DNA from: Gonatopus flavifemur
Lineage: Eukaryota > Arthropoda > Insecta > Hymenoptera > Dryinidae
Assembly (NCBI GenBank): GCA_018340375.1
Contig: JAFFJZ010000007.1
Location: 24,712,001 to 24,776,000, forward strand
Direction: 5' to 3'
DNA: 64,000 bases
Shown: positions 13,120-23,991 of the stretch, piece by piece
Numbering within the stretch: the first letter of the stretch is position 1
Layout: each line of letters begins with the position of its first letter
Position numbers and translations under genes: made by a program
The notes under the pieces: generated by a model
The model's input: the letters and a program-made list of their open reading frames with translations, nothing else
The model's database searches: none
Told to the model about the DNA's origin: nothing

Positions 13120-13562
13120 CACTGAGAAAAAAATAAAAGTGCCATTAACCACCACGCGTAGTTGAAGAATTTATGAATGAATCAACGAATTTTCAGTTGA
13201 AATGACTTGGAAATTGTAGACTCAACTACGCCACCTTTCATTGTCTCAAACATATCACTTGATTTTATGAACCAATGTGTGTCAACGTCAACAAATCACA
13301 GAAGAAGTTTCATTCAAAAACTCACGTGGTTGAGTCGACCTCGCAGGCAATCAATGCTTCGTTATTTTGTGTCAAATGTATATGGATACTTGACGGAAAC
13401 TATTTTTCATTGTCCCAATCATTCACGTAGTTGACTCAACAGAGTCGGCCAACCTGGGGACTGATTCAATACAACCTCCAGAGTTGGTTGAACGTATTTA
13501 ACCTCCTGGCGTAGTTGAGTCAACTACGTTTTCGTTCAGTTTACTAATCCTTTTTCTCAGTG
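13120..13562. mobile_element. CACTGAGAAAAA element with CGTAGTTGA repeats
   Basis: The termini are CACTGAGAAAAA and TTTTTCTCAGTG. The inside repeats the motif CGTAGTTGAGTCAACTACG or its halves at least five times (around 13156, 13220, 13325, 13426 and 13511), partly as perfect palindromes. The flanks (AT left, TA right) do not give a clean duplication, unlike the other CAC-ended MITEs here. It is non-coding. Confidence 0.75.
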
Positions 13563-13667
13563 TAGAAATTCACCGATGACGATGGCTATTTTTAAACGGT
13601 AATGTAACGCTTAATTTGACATTCCTTTAGCAGTTTTTGTGGGCAGAAATTATAAATCCATAAACCT

Positions 13668-15116
13668 CCCGCGCGAAAATTCAGAGTCTCGCGACAGTCT
13701 CGCAAATAGTCTCGCGTTGTCTTCCAAGTGTCTCGCTTATAAAACAATCCAATACCTTAGCGAGATCTCGCTATTAATCTCGCTTAAAGTCTCGCATAGT
13801 ATTGCTTTAATTTTCAGAAAAAAATAGTACAAACGTAGTTACAACACTTCAAATCATAATCCTTTTTTCTAAACGTATGAAATATTTTATGTTCTCATTG
13901 AATTTTTATTCATGCATGCATTGATTTTTCATCTTCGACTAATCGATTGTGCAGTTTTCTGCTATAGAAAATACATTTCCTTCAAAATGCATTCCCATTT
14001 TTTAAATATTACGATAATTCCTTGAGAAGGTAATAGGATCGGGAATTCAATAATTTATTGAAGATTTGGAATTACAACCATTACCCAACATCGGTGATTC
14101 GTATTATTGGTTAAGAAAAGACTGGATTGTTTTTGGCGACAACGTTGTTAACCAAGGCTATAACCTGATAAATTATGAGCAATTATTCAGAAAAATCTCA
14201 TTCTTCAATAATTCTTCAACTTTTTCTGAAAATAATTATCTCAGATATGTTTTAGAAATGTCATGATCACTTGAAGTTGACTCGACTTATTCCGTGATCA
14301 ATTAATGGGAAGAGATCAAATGATATTGTTTTACCGACGATCATAGCCTATTCGTATTTCATTGTATTCTAGTTAATTCATGGAATGACTTTTTTTTATT
14401 ATTCTGTTCTCTCATTTGATAGAGCATGAACCTGAATTATTCAGAGATATATGAAAATTTCTATAGTTGAAATCATCGGATGAACATTGCACATTTCAAA
14501 TGTATAATAAAGATTTAATATGTACTGTCAACACAATTCCAGTAACAGCATTTTTTGTATCGTATAGAAGATTTATCGGTTGGTGGAAAGTAATCATTTT
14601 AGGATAACTATTTTATCTATAAACGATTTTTAATCAAGTCGAGTTCATATAAATTTTAAAGGTCTGCTTTATTTATACAGTATCATACCCTAGCGTGTAT
14701 GAACTCTGGCCCACTCTGGCCCCTTTTTGGTCCCATATTGGCAGGACAGGGCCCATGCTGGGCCGGGGTGGGTCCCATGATAAACACATGCTAGGGTTGG
14801 TGAACTACAAGAGAATCGGATCTTGGATTACGAAGATCTGAGTCCGATTCCAAATGAAATATATGTATATTTTTTTTTCATTCAGGATTTTTTTCATTCC
14901 TTGATTTTGGGTCAAAATCTCAAAATTTTTCAATAATTTTGCAAGATGATCAGCGAGACTATTGGTGAGATCTCATTCATATGTCGGATTATTTCATAAC
15001 CGAGACTATTCGCAAGATCATTTCCAAGACTATCCGAGATGCTTTGCGAGATTATTCACAAGACTGTTTGCGGGACTATGCGAGATCGTGTGCGAGATAC
15101 TGAATTTCCGCGCGGG
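13668..15116. mobile_element. 1.45-kb element with GTCTCGC subterminal repeats
   Basis: The ends are inverted: CCCGCGCGAAAATTCAG on the left, CTGAATTTCCGCGCGGG on the right. Inside both ends an approximate 10-17 bp unit (AGTCTCGCAAAT and variants) is repeated many times. It reads TCTCGC on the left (13686-13797) and as its complement GCGAGA/GCGGGACTAT on the right (14952-15100). The central kilobase has no transposase-like frame and carries the GC-rich repeat at 14688-14796. CT on both sides may be a 2-bp duplication. It looks like a non-autonomous DNA transposon of unidentified superfamily. Confidence 0.75.
14688..14796 (+). repeat. GC-rich 108-bp dispersed repeat, copy 1
   Basis: It starts CCCTAGCGTGTATGAACTC and ends ACACATGCTAGGG, so the ends are imperfectly inverted. 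The interior is dominated by TGGCCCA/TGGGCC motifs and is far more GC-rich than anything around it. Two other copies of the same length lie at 38947-39054 (inverted) and 60922-61029. No target duplication is visible at this copy. Confidence 0.8.
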
Positions 15117-15184
15117 CTGGAACAGCAGCAAACGATTTGCACTAAACTACCCATGTGATAATTGCCAGAATTCTCGGGTCGAAA

Positions 15185-15422
15185 AATTTGGACGGTTTTT
15201 GTCCTCTCATTTAATTTTTAGACTGATTTTGTCTTGATTAATGCGGACGAAAACTACTTTTCCAAGATTTTAGTCTGAATTTCTCCTCCAGCGAATAAAA
15301 GCGATTGAGGAGAAATCCAGACTAAAATTGTAAAAAAGTACTGTTTTTGCCCACATTAAACAACCACCAGGACAAAATCAGTCTAAAAATGAAATAAGAG
15401 GACAAAAATCGTCCAAATTTTA
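15185..15422. mobile_element. AAATTTGGACG foldback, copy 1
   Basis: AAATTTGGACGGTTTTTGTC on the left mirrors GACAAAAATCGTCCAAATTT on the right. An inner pair around CCAAGATTTTAGTCTGAATT folds on AGACTAAAATTG. A second copy of the family is at 48346-48655. It is non-coding. Confidence 0.75.
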
Positions 15423-16465
15423 ATTTTAACGCACTAATGGGAAGATTGCACTCACCATAGTTTGGCAAAAACAACAGTTTCTATTCGGAGCTATTACTGT
15501 TTTTCGAGTGACACCAATTGTTGGACAGATCTCAAAATACACTGACCCCCGTAAACAGGCAGTCTTAGGCCAGTACTGAATCATTCCTGTTCAGTAAAAA
15601 CTCAATTTTCAGGAAAGCGGAATCATCTCCCAGTGTAGGACCAGAGTTAATAACATTATGGGGTAACATACAAATACGATACTCGACCACTATTATTATC
15701 ATTTCAATTCGCTATTCACTAATCATTTTGTGTTTGTTGCTCTATGATTTTTCTTTGCAGAGTTATTGAATGTTTCGTGTTCGAAGTCGTTTTTCAAAAA
15801 AAGTTCTGCAATTTTGAAACCATTGAAAACCGTACATCGTTGGACATCTTCATATATTTAATTTTTCAAAACCGTTTTTGTGTGATGGAATTGTACAAAA
15901 ACTGGCTGGTAACCAGAAAAACTGTTCATTATTCCCACCAATTCCCTAGTAGAAATTTTCTCTAGCAAATGATGAGGCACTGATCAGTTTTCCATTCTAC
16001 TGATCAAGGACTGATCAGCAAAGTTACAAGTTTCCGACAAGGGGTGTAACGCTCCGATTACTGAGAAACTGATTGGAAAAACTGAGCAGATATGAGCGAG
16101 TAACTGATGAGGTATTTGTGAGTAACTAACGAAACATTCATTACCAGGGCAACTGAAAACATGCAACAGCATATTTTTTATTCTGCATCTGACGGACAAA
16201 TAGCTTTGATATTTATCCATTTCAGATGAAAATGACCCTTTTAAGCCACATTTGTTGCAGCATATTTTTGCATATTTTATACTTTAGTGCATATTTTAGC
16301 ATATTTTGGTATATTTTGTGAAAAAGTGCATATTTCAGCATATTTGTATTTTTGTCAATGGAAATATATTTCACGGAGTATATCATTCACATTTCCAATC
16401 AACATTTCCTCGAGTAGAATATTTTCACAAAATATTTTTTGTAATATAAGTTCATTTTATTACGT

Positions 16466-16689
16466 CCCGATGAACATTTTTATGGAAGTCTTCCGGAACA
16501 CTAAAAGATATCTGAAAGAGATCTAAAAGATGTCTTACGCAACAAATCTAGATATGTTTAAGATGTCTTTTAGATATCTTAAAGATATCTGTCTACAAGA
16601 TGTCTTAAACTTATCTGAATTTGTTGCGTGAGACATCTTTTAGATCTCTTTGAGATATCTTTTAGACTGATCCAAAAATGTTTATTGGG
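16466..16689. mobile_element. AGATATCTTTTAG hairpin MITE inside the hAT element
   Basis: The outer arms are CCCGATGAACATTTTTATGG and CCAAAAATGTTTATTGGGG. The inner arms consist of alternating AGATATC, AGATGTCTT and TTTAGAT blocks that pair across the centre, for example ACGCAACAAATCTAGATAT with ATCTGAATTTGTTGCGT. It is about 224 bp and non-coding. No clean target duplication was identified. Confidence 0.75.
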
Positions 16690-17041
16690 GTATATTTTTT
16701 AAACATTAATTTATTGATTCATTTATTTATTGGTTTATTCACTCATCTACTTATTCACAAGCTGAAATCACTGGTATATCAAAAATCCAAAACATATTGC
16801 TCTGAAAGATGATTGATTCACCTTGATTTTGATATATTAAAATATAATTTTCAATCAACATCTCAATAGAAGATGAGTATTGAACTTTTCGAACACATAC
16901 AAGTAATGCAAGATAGAAACCTAGTTTCCTAATTTTGATGTACATTTTTGCATTTAGCTTTTGATCGAAATCTATAAATCGAATCAATTAACAATTGCAA
17001 TAAAATATCAACATTATCCTGTCTCAGAAAATATGAAATAT

Positions 17042-17640
17042 CTATTCAGATTCAGGATGATTCAGAGGAATTCAGAGAAATTCATCGTGATTCAGAAAAA
17101 TCCAAAAGAATTCAGAGACTGTTGGATTTGGAAAAATTATGTGTCAAACTTTTCAGAAGGATTCAGGGAAATTAAGAAGAAAATAAATTGAATGAAATTT
17201 TCAGTTCAAGATTTCAGAGGCATTTAGAGAATTTCATAGAGATTTGGAGACAGGTGAGTTGGGGAAAATTGTGCGTTGAACTTTTCAGAGGGATTCAAAG
17301 AGATTCGGAGGAGTTCAGGAAAATTCAGAGAGAAGTAAATTGAGTAAAAGTTTTGTTCCAAGATTCAGAGGGATTCCGGGAGTTTTGGAGAGATTCAGAG
17401 AAAGGTGAAGTATGAAAAATTGGGCGATGGATTCTTTAGAGGGATTCAGAGAAATTTAGGAAGATTCAGAGAGAAATATGGGTTAAATTTTTGGTTGAAA
17501 ATTTCAAGGGTAGCAAGTTTCAGAGACATTCAGAGACAGGTGAATATGAGAAAGAGACGTGCATTAAACTTTTCAGAAAGATTCAGCGGAATTCAGAGGA
17601 ATTCAGGGGAAAATGAATTCAGTGAAATTTTGGGTTCAAG
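17042..17640. repeat. Degenerate ATTCAGAG(G/A)A array
   Basis: About 600 bp are built from imperfect copies of a 10-12 bp unit, roughly GATTCAGAGRAATTCAGAGA, spaced irregularly with longer units (such as GTTCAAGATTTCAGAGG) recurring about every 130 bp. The open frames here (16961-17191, 17405-17722) are by-products of the low-complexity sequence. An inverse-orientation patch is at 18340-18440 and a further direct patch at 18170-18220. Confidence 0.75.
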
Positions 17641-17646
17641 ATTTCA

Positions 17647-17778
17647 CACAGTAAAAAATTTATCGTCGTTGTGTAAAGTGTTAAAATTTGTGTGTAGAAT
17701 ATTGAACATTCTAGAGTGTTGAATATTCTACACACAAATTCTAACACTTCACACAATAACGATAAATTTTTTACTGTG
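17647..17778. mobile_element. CACAGTAAAAA near-perfect hairpin MITE, CA duplication
   Basis: 132 bp form an almost perfect hairpin: CACAGTAAAAAATTTATCG pairs with CGATAAATTTTTTACTGTG, and TTTGTGTGTAGAATATT pairs with AATATTCTACACACAAA. CA flanks both ends (17645-17646 and 17779-17780). The arms are still nearly identical, which suggests a fairly recent insertion into the surrounding array. Confidence 0.9.
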
Positions 17779-17816
17779 CAGTGACTTTCAGGTAGTTTAG
17801 AGGAGATACAGATACA

Positions 17817-18061
17817 CACGGAGAAAAATATATGGGATTGATTACCATTCGCTCCAGCTCTCATCGCGACTTCAGAATAGGAGTTGAGAGATGACTCGCA
17901 ATTTGGTGATCGTTCTTATGTTAACCTACCATTTCCATGGTGATGTAAACAGTTTATCACATTCAATCTGATCTTGAATGGTCTTATCGCAATTCTGAAA
18001 TATCTGTCACCTAATTACTATTCTTTCTAGCAACCGTTACCGTATACTACTTTCCTCAGTG
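17817..18061. mobile_element. CACGGAGAAAAA MITE, CA duplication
   Basis: The left end CACGGAGAAAAATAT corresponds to the right end TACTTTCCTCAGTG inverted. CA lies outside both ends (17815-17816 and 18062-18063). The arms are diverged, so boundaries rest on the terminal match and the duplication. It begins only 38 bp after the previous MITE. Confidence 0.65.
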
Positions 18062-18169
18062 CAAGTGACTTGTTCCTATCTGTTCCTGTACAGATTTTGT
18101 CATTTTAGCCTGTTTCCGTCTGGCATTTTCGACAGGAGCGAATTAGGAAAAATTGTGCGGTGTATTTTT

Positions 18170-18440
18170 CAGAGGGATTCAGAGGAATTCAAAAAAATTC
18201 ACTCAAATTCAGAGGAAGCTTTGAATTCTAAATAAATGAATGAATTAAAAACAATTCAGAAAGATTTCGGAAAGTTTCTGAATCTCTATTAGAAAAATTC
18301 CGACAGAATCACAGAAAATTGAAAATATTCAAGATGTATCATTATCTGATGAAGTCTCTAATTTCCTCTGAATCACTCTGAAATTACTCTGAATCTCTCT
18401 GGAAAATGTCCCAAAATATAGAGATTCAAAGAGATTTTTT
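18170..18440. repeat. Second ATTCAGAG-type patch, partly inverted
   Basis: GGGATTCAGAGGAATTC (18174 onward) is in the same orientation as the 17.0-17.6 kb array. CTCTGAATCACTCTGAAATT (18366-18410) is the inverted form. The opposed orientation suggests the arrays are the two subterminal zones of one degraded element. Confidence 0.6.
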
Positions 18441-18824
18441 TTACCAAAAAATCGTACTGCTGAAAAATTTCGTTCCGATTTTTTCTCTCTCAAACACCAC
18501 AGTAAATCAAAGATTTTTCATATCAAAAGCGTGGATTCATTTTTAGAGTATAGTCAACTCGAATTAGTTTGAGTATGCCAGCAAAATTCCTAGGATATTC
18601 AAAAATTATTCTTCTAAATATGTTTTATCCAACAGTTTTCGTTTTTTAAAAGCCAGCTTGAAGATTTTTCAAAAGTGTCGAACATATTCCTTTTAAATGT
18701 TTTTCAGCAATCTTCCTCAAAATGTCTTCCAGAAGATGGAAACCATCGTATAAGATTTCTTTCAGGAATCTCCCAAAAGATCTGTTTTTGAAATTTCAAA
18801 ATTTCGCTTGTCCAAATCTTGACT

Positions 18825-19088
18825 TGTGAATGGAAAAAACCAATCTTCTAAATATTACTACATTTTGTGCTTAAGTGACAGTATAAGTGAAATAGTGTAA
18901 TTTCTACAATACAGTGTAGTAAAAATTCATGCTCAATGATTTGAAAAATCGTTCAATTTGGCGCAACATCACATCATAAAGTATGAATTTTCACCACACG
19001 GTGTTGTAAAAATTATATAATTCCACTTATACTGCTAATTTAGTACAGAATGCAGTAATATGTATTGAGAACCACATTTCCCTCCGTG
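18825..19088. mobile_element. Diverged foldback MITE ending in CCGTG
   Basis: AGTATAAGTGAAATAGTGTA on the left mirrors ATATAATTCCACTTATACT on the right, with a second pair TACAATACAGTGTAGTAAAA and TCACCACACGGTGTTGTAAA. The right end reads CCTCCGTG followed by TA. The left terminus is eroded and its position approximate. Confidence 0.65.
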
Positions 19089-19299
19089 TAAAAGACTTCA
19101 GTCAGGACGATATTTTACAATACTGAGGAATCGCATATTTTTGTGTCATTTGACGAAAGATATCCAAAATTTTGTTCGAAGGAGAAGTGGATTATTATAG
19201 ACGATCTACCAATAAATCTTCTCAGATGATTCTTTTAAACTAATTTTTCATATGTTCTGCGTACGTTCCAAGAATGTAAATTTCCCATATGGTACACCC

Positions 19300-19372
19300 A
19301 CTCGAACCATATTTTGAATCATCCATATATTTACTCAATAAGATGTAAATTTTACAACTTTTTTTCCTGAAT
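19300..19372. repeat. Half-copy of the AAGATGTAAATTTTACAAC foldback family
   Basis: ACTCGAACCATATTTTGAAT and AAGATGTAAATTTTACAAC match the right arm of the complete foldback at 29129-29371. Only this arm is recognisable here, so the copy is truncated or very old. Confidence 0.65.
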
Positions 19373-20514
19373 GTAAGAATTTGTGTTGAAAACCATGAAG
19401 TTTGAAATTTTCAGTTTGATTCATGATGAATTTTATACACATGTGCTGGAAATTAATTTTCTATCCGGTGATCGGAATTTCCTGGTTGCCGCATACAAAA
19501 TAGCGACGATTATTTTTTACAGTGGAATATATCTGGAAAGCATATGATTTAATGTTGAAACTATGAAAACTGGTTTTTATGGCACATTTGTAGTTCGAAA
19601 GACAATTTTTTAAGAGCATATTTTTTTAGCATAAAAACCAATTTTTGGAGCATATTTTAAGCGTTCAAAACAACTTTTTTAGAGAATATTTTTGGTTGCC
19701 CTGTTCATTACCCACAAAAATGCAGGTTATGTCGATGAAGATGTGAAATCATGATAATAACTTGATGATTTTCCACTCCATAATTTATGTTTTTGTTTGA
19801 AATGTTTCCAAGGATTGAAAAGTACATTTTTAGCAAAACCCGTAGGAAAAATTTTCCTAGACTTTTTCGTAGATAAAATCTATAAGGTTTTGCCAAGGAC
19901 AAAAAATATATAAAATTATCAAATGTATGGTGTTTCCACCTCAATCATGAGATATTATGAGATAATATTCAAGATACTATACTTACTCATAATAAATAAC
20001 AAAACTATATTATTTCACAACAAGGATAAATGTATACATATTACACCCCACCTTCTCTTATACCATATAACCTTACCAAATCTAATAATTTTCAAGGTAG
20101 CTTGTTATGTGCATATAATCTTTATAATTATTGAAGTTAGGTTTCATTGATTTGATACAGCAAAACCAGGATAAAATAATTCGAACCAATTCAATTCAAT
20201 TCCATGAAAATACTTCGAATTTTGGTTCAGACATATATCTAAAATAGCTGTATTTTTTCAATTGAAATATATCACTTCAGTAACAATCAATATGTTCTTT
20301 AAACCGAATATTTCCCAAAAACATTTACGTTATTGATGTTTCTTGTAAATAAAGGCAATAACTTATCAGACTTTGATCAGTTTCATATGAATTTTAATAA
20401 TCATATTAGACAAATCAATTCCCCATAAGTTAGTGATCAGTTCCTCCTGATTAGTTTTTCTTCATCAGTGCCTCATCAGTAATAAGCAAAACTGATTATA
20501 TTTCTACTAGGGAA

Positions 20515-22366
20515 GAATGTCCACAGCCAATTGAAAAAATATTCCGTGTCTTCAAATATTTCTCAAACGCCTTCTACACTTCTTTAAAGAATATTCCAAA
20601 TTATAAACCCTGGTAGAAATCATTCTGAGCGCGTCTTTGGCGTGAAAGTGAGCCTCAATACTGCCTAGAATGTCTCGCTTACGCCAAAGTAGGAGCTAGA
20701 ATGTTTATTGAGGACATGCTGGGGAATACAATTTTAGGGTTCGGAATTGTTACACAACTCCGACTTTTTTTGCATAATTCTTTTCCAATTGAATGAGATT
20801 CAGTATTGAAGAATTGAATTTGTAATATGTGAACAATGATACAAAAATAAATCTGACAATATATAAAGTTATTAGTCGTTCATGACTTAATCATTCTCAA
20901 TGCTTCTACTACCTGTTACTCACTCAGTATTATTGATAGTGTTTGGTTCAGCATTTGACCATCTACGTTAATAGAAACCATCCAATATCAAATCGCTATA
21001 ATATTACAAAACTAAATAATGCGACTCATGCCAAGTGAGTGAATAAAATTATAATCAAAACTCGTCAACCATTCATTTCACAGAAATGTCCCTCAGTATT
21101 CTGTGCAATTCTTTTTGGTGTGAGCTGTACGAAAATAGTGCACTAAAAATTTGTTCTAGGTTTACAGCCATGTGATTTAAATGGCGGTATATTTCAAGCC
21201 ATACGATGTGTATGAACACTCAAGTTGGCGATCGCGTTACTTTCGAACATTACTGAAAGTTTCGAGTGGATGCTCTTAAAAAGCGGAGCGTGGGAATCAA
21301 TGAAAGCGTCGATGAGTAATGTTTATGTATATGTAACGCATTTTTTTTTGTTTAATTACAAAGTAGACAAAATTGATCATGTCGCGTGAGTACATGACGA
21401 ATTATGTAATTGAACTATCTTCGAGTCATTAAAAAAATGATTTATTCCCACGTTATACATATGCATTTCGAATCGATATTGAATTCTTGGTGAATTTCAT
21501 TGCAACGTGATTCCTCGTTGATACGTAGAAATCTGTTTCTTTTACAAGATGTTATCTCACCCTCTGCCATTATATTCCGAAAGATTTTCATTGTCAGAAG
21601 GAAGCGAGGTGAATGGAAGAAAATAAAATTGAAATGAAAAATATTCAAATCGAATTCCTTACCGCATCATCCAATTATGATTATTCAGTTGCTCCTACAC
21701 ATCGGATTTCTCTCGGTGGTTAATGGAGCTGACTACCTACCATTCATTCATTATTCTTCCCTTCTTATCCCTAACATCTACAAAACGAAAAAAAACCACA
21801 GAAGAAGTTGACCATACGGAAGCTCTTACGAATCCTGGTTCTTGCGTATCACATATACTCGCACAGAAATAAAGATCCGTAGATAAAGAGTGTGGGTGTT
21901 GTGTTAATACTGCACATAGTGCATAAAAGAGATAATAAAAACAACGCATGCCCACTCACCAACGCACAACGCACAACCACAAAGTTACAAGTTTCAGTAA
22001 TCTTTTTGTTCGACTTCGATTTCGACCTCAATTCTTCTTTTCTCAAAGAGTTAAAATCGTGAGAGAAAATGCCCTAACTTTCTAATCAAGTCAGTTAAAT
22101 TGGATTGCATATTATGAGTATGTGTATGTACATAAACACTTACACTCGAACAGTTATTTGTGATATTCATCAATGTTCGTGCAATTTCACTTTTACCGTA
22201 ACAGTGGATAGATGTTACATAAATATTCTCCAGCATAGCAGAAGGAAAAGTATATAAAAAAGAATACTACGTTATATATAGAAAGATGAATTTTATTCTC
22301 AATTCTTCTCGTTACGAAATTAGAAATGATTTTCAATTTTTCTCCGGGAACGCATTTCTTGGGGAT
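20515..22366. other. Non-coding stretch with a partial MITE
   Basis: At 20612-20706 GGTAGAAATCATTCT starts a partial copy of the small element seen complete at 45181-45275; both share AGAATGTCTCGCT and GAGCTAGA. The rest is AT-rich with no supported gene. Frames at 21442-22236 on the minus strand overlap in several phases and resemble no family. Confidence 0.5.
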
Positions 22367-23987
22367 ATACAGGGTGAATCATTTGTCTCTGATGGAATAT
22401 CGATTTAATCATGGTTTAATATTATAAATATCAACAATCCTAGGACCTTGGGGGTCCGAGGATAAGATTGTAGGACCGTTCACATCCACTATTACTATTC
22501 CTACTAATGTACCTCTATCACCAACATCATGGTTGGTCCTCGAGCAATGGATAATGTTGCGGCATGGGGAGTGAAAGCGACATGGTGAACTCGCTTACGA
22601 GGTTATAACCATGTACTTTTACTCGATCCGAGGCGTATTATAGTGTCTACTTATCCGGCAGTCCCTGGCATAGTTACCACCACAAATGTAACTGGAAAGT
22701 CTCTCTGGTGTTGGCTGCTGTATATTACTCGATCCGATCCATTCCCCGCTCGAATAAAGATTTTTTTCACTTTACTTGTGTTTTTTTTGTCCACTCCAAC
22801 GAAATTGCATGAATTTATGATCACATATCGTTGTGGATTTGATTTGAAAAAGGATTGAAAATTCGATTTAGGGTAAAACGAGGGTCTATCAAGAGATATG
22901 GAGATGTGCATGGAGATAAATAATTTAAAATCTCTTCTCTTTGAAACGATGAAGGGTTGTTCAAAAGTTGAGTAGCGAAACTTGTTTAGTATACCAACGC
23001 TTACTTACTGATTTATTCATTTCCATACGTCCAATAAGAAGAGAAAAAAGAGAGAAAGATGGTTAAAGATGTGTCACAAAGAACTGCCATATGTTGACAA
23101 GGTACAATAGTGGGTTAATATGGGGAAGAAAAAAAAATAAGTGAGAATCCTCGAAGGGTGTATGACGCGTGGGGGACTATTGACCAGTTTCTATCCCATG
23201 AACTATCCCCAAGCATCAATTTGATGTCTGTAACCCTCCATTCAAGACATTCATTTTCCTGCGACATCCCTCTGCTTTTGCTTTCAATCACGATCCGATC
23301 GTATGTGCAGTAACTTCGATTTGACGTTTCTCCTTTTTATACGTATGTCTTCAAAATTTCCAAACGAATAAATTGTTTCCTTCTTTTTTGAGTCTTTGAT
23401 TGGACATTTCAAGTGACAACAAAAATTCATTCGAATAATTTTCAGTAAAATCATTCAATTGTTTTTGCACAAAAATATTCAACGCTGTAGGTGTAGAAAT
23501 TATCAAAACTTTCTTGTACAATCATTATGATGACAATGATCATCTATCGTTATAATATTCAGGTTTCGAGTTCTGTGGTACAAATTTCGAATACGAGGCC
23601 ATCAAACTATCACATTCAAATATATTCCACATAATACTTGCGTATGAGACGAATGAATTCAAGATACATTGTGCTTAGGGTTTTATTTCACACCAAACAA
23701 ATACGAAGAAAATATTCAAACAATAGATAAAGACGCCACATATGGGAGTGACCGATTATATTAGAGAATCTTTTGATCGTAGGTTTAACCTGAATACATG
23801 TCAATATACATATAGAAATCACTGTATATCGAAATAATCATGTTTTCGTGTCAATCTTATGGACGATTATCAAATTGAGAGAAAAAATGCAGCACACAAG
23901 CTTTGAGGAAAAAAGAAAATCATAAAATAATTGTATAGATATGATCTCTAACTTCAGAAGAGCTTGAAAAACGAAATTTACATTTTT
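22367..23987. other. Non-coding stretch beginning with a lone TACAGGGTGAATCA end
   Basis: TACAGGGTGAATCATTTGTC at 22368 is a typical transposon terminus. The inverse terminus of the same type, TGAATCACCCTGTA, occurs at 41108 with no partner nearby. These look like solo ends of one MITE family. Nothing else is supported here. Confidence 0.45.
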
Positions 23988-23991
23988 TTAA

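Larger units (their letters stand above)
16145..19703. mobile_element. hAT-type non-autonomous transposon, perfect 8-bp target duplication
   Basis: The ends are CAGGGCAACTGAAAA on the left and TTTTTGGTTGCCCTG on the right, flanked on both sides by TTCATTAC (16137-16144 and 19704-19711). An 8-bp duplication with CAGGG-type termini is the hAT signature. Both ends carry subterminal GCATATTTT repeats (16250-16350 and 19600-19670, inverted), typical of transposase-binding sites. The interior has no hAT transposase frame. It is filled with later insertions (16466, 17647, 17817, 18825) and the ATTCAGAG array, so the ancestral element was shorter. Confidence 0.92.
15942..20514. mobile_element. TIR element with TGATCAGT subterminal repeats, split by a hAT insertion
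   Basis: The outer ends are inverted: TTCCCTAGTAGAAAT at 15942 and ATTTCTACTAGGGAA at 20500-20514. Next to each end are multiple copies of CTGATCA/ACTGATGAGG (left 15970-16115, right 20365-20490), including the shared GATGAGGCACTGAT and its inverse. The 3.56-kb hAT element plus its 8-bp duplication occupies most of the interior. Removing it leaves about 1 kb with no transposase-like frame. The outer target duplication is not evident. Confidence 0.75.

Noticed and set aside
17405..17864. Open frames of 105 (plus) and 81 (minus) residues sharing peptide-like segments
   Set aside because: They read through the ATTCAGAG array and the two arms of the 17647-17778 hairpin; no gene.
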